A stretch of DNA of 64,000 nucleotides from Symbiodinium natans (lineage: Eukaryota; Sar; Dinophyceae; Suessiales; Symbiodiniaceae), in contig CAJNDS010002549.1 in the NCBI GenBank assembly GCA_905221605.1, positions 308,333 to 372,332 on the forward strand, written 5' to 3'. The notes beneath the pieces are model-generated. The model searched no databases and had not been told where the DNA came from. It worked only from the letters and a program-made list of their open reading frames with translations. A program made the position numbers and the translations under genes. Of the stretch, positions 55,274-64,000 are shown piece by piece (position 1 is the stretch's first letter; the number at the start of each line of letters is the position of its first letter).

Positions 55274-58170
55274 AATTGGGACCCTCACAATCATTGCGGC
55301 GTTTGTTCCCAACAGCACATACTGTTGGGTTTCAGTCTCTAAAGAAAAGAGGCCTGGATCAAACTCTTTGCGGGGGGCGCACAAAGTTTCAAAGGGGAAT
55401 TCCGTGGACTATCAACGCGGTGGTGGGTACATTTCCAAGAACCCTAAAGCGATTATGAGGGTAGGCAAGGTGGGGGCATTAGCCATTAGCCACTGAGCGA
55501 CTGAATTCGTTGCAATTCGATGTGGTACTTCATCTCTGTGTGCTGAAAGTCCTTGCGTGTCTTGTCAGGTTTGTCCCGCCTGTACCGAGGCCTGACCCGC
55601 TTTCATATTCCATCTCTAGGTACGTCTTTCGTGCTCGGACATTCAAGAATGTTGGAGTCTTCTGGCTGATTCGCTCAGCATTCCATCATTTCTGGATGTC
55701 TTCGTCTTTCTTGTTTGGGTTTTCATCTTCTTCCCGCTTCACCATTTTTACGGATGTTTCTATTTCATGTTCGGGCATGTCGGGATTTGCCCGCCTTCTT
55801 CCCGATTCGCTTCATATTCCATTATTTCTGGATCTTTCCGAGTTTCATTTTCGGACATTTCAGGAATTTCCTGTCTTCTTCTCGATTCGTTTCCTATTCC
55901 ATCATTTCCAGGTCTTGTTCTCGCTTCATTTCGCATACCATCATTTCCGGATGTTTTCGCCTTTTCCTGGGGTAGTCCGTCTTCTTCCCGATTCGCTTCG
56001 TATTCCATCATTACCGGAATTGCGTTTTTTCTTCCCATTTTGGCCGGCCGCAAAGAGGTTGATCAAAGCCCCGCTTTCTATCCCTTTCTTTAGAGACCGA
56101 AACTCGACAGTATGTGCGTGTTGGGAAATTGCCGTCATTCATCTTCCACCATTTCCGGGTTTTTGCGTCTTTCATATTACTCCGTTTCCGGATTTGCCCG
56201 TCCTTTATGTTCCCTTCTTTCCGGAAAATTCCGGCTTTCATATTTCACCATTTCCGGATTTTTCCATCCTTCATATCCCATCATTCCCGAAAATTTCCGT
56301 CATTCATATTCCATCATGTCCCCAAGAATTATGATGAACAGGAGTCGCTAAATGAGAAAGCGCGTTTAGATATGATGAACCGGAATCGCCAAACGAGGGG
56401 GCGAGTTTAAGACATATGATGAGCCGGTATGGCCAGATGAGGGGGCGTGTTTAAGATACACGATGAACCGGAGTCGCCACATGAGGAGGCGCGCTTAAGT
56501 TTTTTGGTGAACCGGATTCGCCAAATGAGGGAGTGTCGCGAGGGGCCGTGTTGAAGATACATGATGAAACGGAATCGCCAAATGAGAGGGCGTGTTTAAG
56601 ATTTAACTTATCATGAAGCGGAATCGCCAAATGAGGGGCCGTGTTTAAGATACATGACAAGCTTAAGATATATGATGAACCGGAATGGGGGGGCGTGTTC
56701 TAGATTTACGATGTGCATGAATCGGCAAAAGAGGGGGCGTGTTTAAGATATATGATGAACCGGAATCGCCAAATGAGGTGGCGTGTTAAGATGTATAATG
56801 ACTCCGAATCGCCAAATTTACGCTATGTGATGAACTGGAATCGTCAAATGAGGCATGTTTAAGATATATTATGATGAACCGATATCGCCAGACGAGGGGG
56901 CATGTTAAAAGTACATGATGAAGCGGGATCGCCAAATGAGGAGGCGTGTTTGAGAATTGGGACCCTCACAATCATTGCGGCGTTTGTTCCCAACAGCACA
57001 TACTGTTGGGTTTCAGTCTCTAAAGAAAAGAGGCCTGGATCAAACTCTTTGCGGGGGGCGCACAAAGTTTCAAAGGGGAATTCCGTGGACTATCAACGCG
57101 GTGGTGGGTACATTTCCAAGAACCCTAAAGCGATTATGAGGGTAGGCAAGGTGGGGGCATTAGCCATTAGCCACTGAGCGACTGAATTCGTTGCAATTCG
57201 ATGTGGTACTTCATCTCTGTGTGCTGAAAGTCCTTGCGTGTCTTGTCAGGTTTGTCCCGCCTGTACCGAGGCCTGACCCGCTTTCATATTCCATCTCTAG
57301 GTACGTCTTTCGTGCTCGGACATTCAAGAATGTTGGAGTCTTCTGGCTGATTCGCTCAGCATTCCATCACTTCTGGATGTCTTCGTCTTTCTTGTTTGGG
57401 TTTTCATCTTCTTCCCGCTTCACCATTTTTACGGATGTTTCTATTTCATGTTCGGGCATGTCGGGATTTGCCCGCCTTCTTCCCGATTCGCTTCATATTC
57501 TATTATTTCTGGATCTTTCCGAGTTTCATTTTCGGACATTTCAGGAATTTCCTGTCTTCTTCTCGATTCGTTTCCTATTCCATCATTTCCGGGTCTTGTT
57601 CTCGCTTCATTTCGCATACCATCATTTCCGGATGTTTTCGCCTTTTCCTGGGGTAGTCCGTCTTCTTCCCGATTCGCTTCGTATTCCATCATTACCGGAA
57701 TTGCGTTTTTTCTTCCCATTTTGGCCGGCCGCAAAGAGGTTGATCAAAGCCCCGCTTTCTATCCCTTTCTTTAGAGACCGAAACTCGACAGAATGTGCGT
57801 GTTGGGAAATTGCCGTCATTCATCTTCCACCATTTCCTGGTTTTTCCGTCCTTCATATTCCATCATTTCCGGAAATTTGCGTCTTTCATATTCCTCCATT
57901 TCCGGACTTTTCCGTCCTTTATGTTCCATATTCCTATTCCATCATTTCCGGATTTTTCCGTCTTCTTCCCATTGTGGCCGGCCGCAAAGAGGTTGATCAA
58001 AGCCCCCCTTTCTATCCCTTTCTTTAGAGACCGAAACTCGACAGCATGTGCGTGTTGGGAAATTGCCGTCATTCATCTTCCACCATTTCCGGGTTTTTCC
58101 GTCCTTCATATTCCATCATTTCCGGAAATTTGCGTCTTTCATGTTCCTCCATTTCCGAAATCTGCGTCTT
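54330..58170 (+). repeat. Dispersed TTTCCGG / TTCATATTCCATCATTTCC repeats
   Basis: A unit of about 40 bp carrying TTCATATTCCATCATTTCC followed by GGAAATTTGCGTC or GGATTTTTCCGTC occurs in runs at 54345-54605, 55660-55970, 56130-56320, 57340-57650, 57820-57965 and 58070-58175. Frames across it (Phe/His/Ser/Pro-rich, up to 278 codons) are repeat artefacts. Confidence 0.8.
54701..57836 (+). repeat. Near-identical tandem duplication of ~1.65 kb
   Basis: Copy A starts at 54701 and copy B at 56328 (ATTATGATGA... start). Offsets are 1627 at the start and 1681 from about 55178 on, because copy B has one extra repeat unit near 56740-56790. Homology runs to about 56155 in A and 57836 in B. Several stretches, for example 55221-55496 against 56902-57177, translate identically, so the copies are recent. 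The cassette contains a reversed ~45-bp array, a roughly 390-bp unique core and the TTTCCGG repeats. Confidence 0.9.
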
Positions 58171-58172
58171 TC

Positions 58173-58240
58173 ATATTCGCAAAGAGTTTGATCCAGGCCT
58201 CTTTTCTTTAGAGACTGAAACCCAAAAGTATGTGCTGTTG
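58173..58240 (-). repeat. Inverted copy of the cassette boundary
   Basis: The stretch GCAAAGAGTTTGATCCAGGC followed by CTCTTTTCTTTAGAGACTGA is the reverse complement of segments at about 55308-55372 and 56989-57053. A diverged same-strand version (GCAAAGAGGTTGATCAAAGC) occurs at 54268, 56049, 57730 and 57983. It marks the right edge of the repeat block. Confidence 0.75.
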
Positions 58241-58439
58241 GGAATTACAAAGAGCCATGAATTGCAGCCAGAGTCGTGCTGTACCAATCATGATGAGTCA
58301 ATGATGAGGTATCGCATACCGATAGGAATGGGCTCAAACACAAGATCACTGGCATTTGCATGACGCTTTAAATTGGCTCTAAGCATGATATCACCCGTAC
58401 TGTATGCAAGGGTCTGGCTTTAAAATAATAATCGCCGGC

Positions 58440-59000
58440 GACGTGCGATGAAAGGGGTGCTTACGGGTGTTGTTTCTAGATTCAGTAGCCAGTTACCTGT
58501 TCAACTCATCGCATGATGAGAGGGTTCACTGTCAATTCTCAGGCATCGCCTGATCAGAAGGGAAGTTTTCGACAACCCATCGCAGCTCTCAAGATCCTAA
58601 GCCAATGATGCTCGGAGCTCGTGCCAGAGGAATATCTATAGGGGGTGTGGGCATGCTTCATGGCAACATGGCTGGGCTTCAAGGTCGGGCGTTAACGAAG
58701 CGACTCGCCAGTTTCCTGTGTCCTCTTTCAACATCGCATGAGGAGGGGCGGTTTATCAGCTGCAAGTATCACGGCAACAATTCTCGGCATTGCCGGTGTA
58801 CTTTTCACGAGTTAGTCGAACGAAGAATGAAGAGATGGCTCCATGCTTTTGCGTGGATAAAAAGAGCGTGTGCTAACATAACACTTGTAGCTCTGGCATC
58901 ATGACTGCAAAGGGGTTTTCCCCCAGACTGAGACTATTGTCATCGCGTGATGAAAGGGGACATGTACACATACATATATATATATATACCGGCAAGTGTG
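58440..59000 (+). repeat. Loose ~200-bp repeat with CATCGCATGATGA words, and a (TA)n tract
   Basis: Related words CATCGCATGATGAGAGGG, CATCGCATGAGGAGGGG and CATCGCGTGATGAAAGGGG occur at about 58508, 58731 and 58936, with GCGATGAAAGGGGT at 58447. Intervening sequence is poorly conserved. A short TATATA tract is at 58973-58988. No coding exon is supported here. Confidence 0.45.
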
Positions 59001-59228
59001 TTTCTTTATCGGTGATGTTGGGACTCCAGCAGCCGTCCATGGGATGGGTTCATTGTCATCACGGAAGAACATGCACAGAACAACTGCGCGGCGCAGAAGG
59101 CCGACAACCAACAACAAAGCTGAGGACAGCACAACGAAACGACGTGGACAACCAACTGCGCTTGCCCACGCTGGTCCTGTCATTTCTACCGAAATTCTAC
59201 GGCTTCTGGCTTAAGGCTTAAGGTAGGG

Positions 59229-60170
59229 CGATCTGATTCCAAGTTCAAGAGTCTGTCGGCAGAATCCCAGGACAAGGCAAAGAAGAAAGACCTGAAAGCC
59301 TTCCAGAAGGAGGCTGCAGTGAAACCTTTTGCATCCCGAAATCTTCATGCCGAGATCAGCTGGCCCGGGGCGTGATTCTTATTTTGAAGTTGCACTCAGG
59401 TGTCTGCTATTGGCGTAAACCTGGCTGGCTTCTTCGCGCTAATCCCACAGGCACGGGAGCTTGGAGCAGCTGCGGGGTTTAGACTTTGCAGCGCAAGGAT
59501 ACAAGAAGCGTAGAAAACCTGGGGTTTTTAGGCATGAAAGCATGCCAGCTCCATCCGTCCGCAAAGGGTGACTTCGTCAAGGCGCTCTCCTTGGCGCAAA
59601 AGCTCAGAAGCATGGATGCTGCACCATGGCGCAAGCATTGGAGATGACAAGTCTATGTAGGTTTCTATAGCTGGAGTTGTGCGAGGAGATATGCATTTGC
59701 TTTTCTGCGCGCTGTTCTAGCAAAGATGTCTTCTGCAGTGCACACGAATGAATTGCAACAGTGCTTCTAAGGACAAAAACAATCAGCTGTCGGAGGAGGA
59801 GGTCACAACTGTCCGGTCCGGCATGAAGCCCTTGTCACAAGATGCTGCGCACTTAGCACTTAGAGGCACAAGTCTTCACGTCGTTCCTGTCGGCATATGA
59901 ACAACTCATGGGCCACTTGTAGTGTTTCCACCGGGCGTTGACTACTCTCTACCTGCTTTAAGGATGCAGACATCGTTGCAGCTCTGAGAAAGCTTGGAGC
60001 TGGCAGACTATTAGTTCCATAGTGCCGAAACCGCCGAAACCTGTTTGAGGGCTACGGCTCAGGACAGCAAAGAGAACTTGCTTCGTGCACAAGCGGCTGT
60101 GACAGATTGCCGACGCTTTGTTGTTTCTCACCACACTCGCTTTGAACGTTGCACAGCATGGTCAGTACGA
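59229..60170 (+). CDS. Unrecognised multi-exon gene
   Basis: Clear coding frames follow one another on +: 59235-59374 (KFKSLSAESQDKAKKKDLKA then FQKEAAVKPFASRNLHAE, stop at 59372), 59401-59452 (VSAIGVNLAGFFALIPQ), about 59555-59649 (KGDFVKALSLAQKLRSMDAA), about 59772-59860 (DKNNQLSEEEVTTVRSGMK), 59967-60005 (DADIVAALRKLGA) and about 60050-60140 (ATAQDSKENLLRAQAAVTD). Each has a nearby AG acceptor. Together they suggest a lysine-rich, helical protein. The DKNNQLSEEE segment resembles half an EF-hand, but I do not see a full loop. Exon joins are not resolved. Confidence 0.5.
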
Positions 60171-60189
60171 ATCGTGAGGATATCTCGCT

Positions 60190-60400
60190 TTCGTGGGAAT
60201 GGTGGCCCATGGTGGGAATGGGAAGTTGTAGTTACTGTTGAGATTGAAGGATACTGTTGGGAAAGGTGTCAGTGGTGAGTAATGTTGGGAATGGGGGGGA
60301 ATGGTCAGTATTGGTGGGCAATGGGAGTGATTGATGGTGAATGGTGGGATGAATGATTAGTGGGTGATGGGTGTGTGTGTGTGTGTGTGCGCGCGTGCTG
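60190..60400. repeat. GGGAATGG/GGTGATGG low-complexity and (TG)n tract
   Basis: Repeated GGTGGGAATGG and GGTGAATGGTGGG words, then (GT)n at 60369-60391. It lies between two + genes and contains no coding signal. Confidence 0.75.
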
Positions 60401-60502
60401 TGTGCTGCGTTAGCTGTTTCCACTTGCTCGGTCTCGTGGTTCAAAGGCCAGTAACTGGCGTCTTAAGGTTGTATAAGACACTTTTCCGATCTTTTCGGAC
60501 AA

Positions 60503-63500
60503 ATGAAGCAAGCCATGCTTCGGCTGATCTTTATGATCTCGCCGGTGGTGGCAATGAAGATGGACACTTCCCGCATGGATGGGAGGGACGCACCCTTCGA
60601 TGTGCTGGAAGGAGCTAACGCCTCAGACAACGGCAGCGAGGTACTGGAGAACATCGTCCTGAGGAATGCGCTGCATGACCTCAGGGAGGCGGAGGAGGTG
60701 CCGGCCCCTGAGGACATCAGCGCGAACAGTAGCGCCAATGCAAGCTCCGCGGGTGGTGGCAACGCCACCAACAGCACCGACCAGGGTATGGGAAAATTGG
60801 CTGAGAACTTGGAGTTCTTGTTCATCAAGGCCCATGCGCCCAAGTCCCACAACGGCAAACCCCGCAAGTGTCAAACCTTCTGGACATGCTATAACCAATG
60901 TGCACACCTTAAGCATGAAGGCCTCCTTGGAATCCGGAAGCCCAAATTCCCCAGGTGGCCCAGTTGGAGCCCTGGCTGCAGAGTTCGGAGTCGGGTCTTC
61001 GAGGTCTTAGAAGGAGCAAGTCAGCTCACAATAGTTCACGTCACCGAAACGCACATAAGGAGACGGTCGTCGAGCTTCAGCAGCTGGAAATCAAGAGCTT
61101 GATCGAATGGAAGCAGAGCCACCTGGAGGCGGAGCACGACCAAGAGACCCCAAGGTTGTCGCTGATGGAGCTGCAGCATAAGGAGCAGCAAAGCACAGAG
61201 AATGCACAAACGATCTTCAAGAAAGTCCTGGAGAAGCACCATCACCAGAGGGAGAAGAAGCAGTTCGTCACCCCTGTCAAGACAATGGAAGGCCAGCAAT
61301 CTCAGGAGCACCGCGGGCACCGTGCCAACCATGCCGCCAACTCCAAAAGCAAGCAGCCAAAAGATCCGAACAGCCAGCAGAGCAGCCTACTGCAACGCCA
61401 AAGGAGGGCATCGGAGTCTGATGAAAAGGAGCTGGAGGACACTGTGAGTTCCAAGGTCATCGGCACAATAGTAGATGGTGCAAAAAAAGTTGGAGGTGCG
61501 ATCAAAGATGGCACGGGTTTAGTCGGGGACGCGCTTGGAGATGCCTACGCTTCCGCGACGGACAAGATCGCTTTCGTGGCCAACACCTTAGTGACCGCAA
61601 GGCTGCAGTTTCTGTGTGCTAAGCAGGGCTAAAAAGAACCTGGACCCGCTAAGCAGAGTCTTGATCATAATGTCAGCCGCACGGCTTCAAGCAGGCGTAA
61701 AAGGCCTTTTTAAGGTAGAATGGTTCTAGAATACGTACTGTACAGATGTACCTTTGCGCTTTCCCTGCAACATCACTGTTTAAAGCGACTGTTTTAGTTT
61801 AATCTTTGGCCACTCTAAAACACATGACTCCCGAGTGCCTTGAGAGTGGGTGAGAGGCTAAGAGAAGCTAGAGCCGTCCCCCTCAAGCGAGATCACAGCA
61901 GAGACACCAGCAAGGAAGAAGAGAAACACACACAGAGTTGTCCAGACACCTGAAGACTCGAAGAAGCTGTCCAGGTCCGCACAGATTCGCTGGTACAGAC
62001 CACGGGTTTCTTTTGAGCTCTTGACACGCAGGCTGTGTCTAAACCATACAGCTCTAATAAAAAGAAAGCAGCAGCAGCAGCAGCAACCTTCAAGCCCTAA
62101 ACACTACACTACACTACACCCTGTATCCTATGCAGATACTGTTTTACATAGCCGACAATGCTTCATTTTGCTTGGTAACGTGTGCAGTTCCAGAATACTC
62201 CTACGAGGCGACACTCGATTCTGTTTTGACTAAGTGCATGTGCGCTTCTAGAGTCCTTCCATGAGAGTCGCCTGCGAGCAAACCTTGCCCTTCCGATCTT
62301 GTACGATATGTTTGTTTGGCAATGTTTAATGCTTGAGGGCTTCATTTCGAACCCTCAACCCTAAGGCCAACACCGCCATCGACACCGTGGAGAAGGCCAT
62401 TGACATCCTCAAGCGCGGGTTCAACAGCTGGCACGCCGGGTGCAGCGTCATTGCCCCATACTTGTCGTTTTCACAATTGGGGGCACACATCTTCTTTGGG
62501 GCGAGCCATTGCCAAATCACCCTGATGGGGCAGACCACAAAGCTGTTCCACTTTCACTGGCATCAGCAAAACATTGTTTTTCCGCAGCCGCTGCTCACAG
62601 CTGCACACTTCGCAACATCACAGGTCGAAGTGGCAATGCAATGGGGAGCACAGCTCGGGAGCCAATGTTCGATCCATGGGGGGGGCCTGATTCCATGCCT
62701 CGCCAGCAAGCTGGTCGGGTCGCTGGTCTCCTCTGGCATCGGTGGGAAGATCCTGGATGCTGCACCCCCTTTGAAAGCAGTGGCCACCATGGGCGGTGAG
62801 CTCACAAGCTGCGCGCAGACCGGGCCTGGCCTGGTTGCGTGCCTCGGCGGCAAGCTGGTCTCCTCTGGCATCGGCGGCACGCTGGTCTCTTCTGGCATCG
62901 GTGGCCAGATCCTCGATGCCATACCCCCGCTGAAGATGATGAAGAACATGGGTGATTTGTATGGAGGCTGCCACAACCATGGGGGGCACGGCCTTCTAAC
63001 GTGCTTCGCTGGAGGGTTGGTCGGCCCTCTGGTTTCCCGTGGCATTGGCACCCAGATTCTGGACTCCGCACCCGCCTTGAAGTCCGTGTTCAACATGGGC
63101 CACGAACTGGTGAACTGTGACCAATCGGCCCAAGGCCTGGTGACCTGCCTGGGCAACAGGATCATCAACTACGTGCCCCCCTTGAGCCACCTGAACAAAA
63201 TGAGCGAGATCCTTGCCGACTTCTTGGAGGGCTTTGCGAGAGTGGCGACCACCATTGCAGGACAGGTCTTGAAGGGTGGCAGCTCTCTGATCCAAGAGGC
63301 CGCCAATTCGCAGTTCCCGGCCACGGGAGCTCCGCCCATGGTGCATCACTCCGGGCAGAGCCTGGTCATCAAAACCCACACGCAAGAGCACAAACCCAAA
63401 ATGTCGGCTCTGCAGACACAGGAGGAGAGGGGGGAGGATGCCGACCCTGTCAAGGGTGGCTTCGGCTTTCCCAAATTTCACAGCGAGTCGGGCAACTACC

Positions 63501-63991
63501 AGTCCAAGCTGGTCAGCCAGCTCCTCTGCCCGCACTGGGAGTTGGGACCCCGAAACCAATGCAGTGACCTCAATGTCGCTGTAAGTGCCTTCCTTTGTCC
63601 TGGTATCTGCACATGGGCGCGTGTGGGGAGTCTGTTGTGTCGGTGTGCCCTTTGTTGCGGCACACAAAAGGTTGCTGGTGCTTGGCTCTGTTCAGGTGGC
63701 ATGGCTACGAGACGGACACGAGCTCCTGCCTGGCTTTCGCCCCCAAGAACAAGCACGGACACGGTGGCCAGGCGACAGCAACAGACTGGCAGGCAGGACC
63801 CCTCCTCCTTTCACCGTGTTTCATAGTTCTTTGGCGCTTTCCAGACTCAGCCATGGCATGCCATGGCCCAGGTCCAGAATGAGAACGACTTCGTGGCCCT
63901 CGAGCCATGGGCGGTGCCGTGTGGGAATAAGTGGATGAAGGACAACTGGGACAAGTGGCAAGGCGTGGGTGTCGGAATTGGAGCGCTATAG
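60503..63991 (+). CDS. Secreted, glycosylation-rich protein with Cys-paired repeats, six exons
   Basis: Exons: 60503-60901, 60955-61596, 62366-62452, 62624-63540, 63696-63792, 63872-63991. They total 2262 nt in frame, about 753 residues. Donors are GC at 60902, 61597, 62453 and 63793, and GT at 63541. Exon 1 starts with a signal peptide (MLRLIFMISPVVA) and has six N-glycosylation sequons around NASDNGS and NSSANASS. Exon 2 is a Gln/Lys/His-rich coiled coil ending in a Gly/Ala amphipathic stretch (GAIKDGTGLVGDALGD). Exon 4 has four repeats starting at 62666, 62810, 62969 and 63116, 48-53 residues each, with a Cys pair about 10 apart and VSSGIGGKILDAAPPLK-like cores. The C-terminus is Trp-rich (NKWMKDNWDKWQG). 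No family is recognised; a cell-surface or matrix role is inferred. The exon 4-5 join has an alternative GC donor at 63532, and the 769-bp intron may hide another exon. Confidence 0.72.
61633..62365. other. Intron of the secreted-protein gene
   Basis: Apparently intronic from 61597. It contains (AGC)n at 62066-62083, ACACTACACTACACTACACC at about 62102-62120 and a degenerate telomere-like unit (ACCCTCAACCCTAAG) at 62350-62365 that supplies the AG acceptor of the next exon. A small additional exon cannot be excluded. Confidence 0.5.
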
Positions 63992-64000
63992 CCATGGCTT

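Noticed and set aside
55510-56334. 274-codon ORF, with a 278-codon copy at 57191-58027
   Set aside because: Most of the frame is a translation of TTTCCGG-type repeats, giving Phe/His/Ser/Pro monotony. The duplication explains why both copies are open.
59196-59222. Spliced-leader-like sequence before the 59.23-kb exon
   Set aside because: Only about 12 of 21 positions agree with the dinoflagellate leader, which is not better than chance.

Overview
This window looks like nuclear DNA of a dinoflagellate (alveolate protist). I see short exons (about 17-920 nt) separated by short introns. Most introns begin with GC rather than GT, and a few may begin with GA. The 3' splice site is nearly always AG followed by G. 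TTTAGGG-type telomere-like patches lie inside introns, and every gene I can identify is on the + strand, as in dinoflagellate unidirectional gene arrays. I cannot name the species. Most long uninterrupted ORFs here are not genes. The real genes were found by joining exons whose translations match known families.

Layout. 1-9.6 kb holds unassigned coding-like exons, a (CA)n tract and two telomere-like patches. 9.6-11.7 kb is a tRNA m7G46 methyltransferase (METTL1/Trm8 family) in which all seven resolved introns are GC-AG. 13.7-18.9 kb is an SLC13/DASS-type anion permease with central RCK_C (TrkA-C-like) modules. 20.6-21.95 kb is a PPPDE/DeSI-type isopeptidase with a partial spliced-leader-like sequence upstream. 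22.98 kb starts an SH3-like domain, and 25.16-26.03 kb is a compact, apparently complete gene joining the same SH3-like module to an EH domain. 27.0-29.8 kb is a major facilitator transporter.

30.1-36.2 kb is a repeat block: short tandem repeats, six 141-bp repeats encoding zinc-ribbon-like modules, then about 4.2 kb of CCATGG-rich minisatellite. An inverted relict of the zinc-ribbon unit may lie at its far edge. 36.5-37.3 kb is AT-rich. 39.6-51.7 kb has scattered exons of several + strand genes, among them an Alba-domain-like protein (45.4 kb) and two small unrecognised genes (47.2 and 49.2 kb).

52.0-58.2 kb is a second repeat block. It has families of degenerate roughly 45-bp repeats, a large palindrome with arms of about 0.6 kb (inner ~200 bp apparently perfect) and a near-identical tandem duplication of about 1.65 kb. 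59.2-60.2 kb holds exons of an unknown gene. 60.5-64.0 kb is a six-exon gene for a secreted, N-glycosylation-rich protein of about 753 residues with four Cys-paired repeats.

The genes do not form a pathway. They are independent housekeeping or transport genes in one co-directional array interrupted by two repeat-rich blocks. Splice joins were worked out by hand from reading-frame continuity and family conservation and have not been tested against transcripts.
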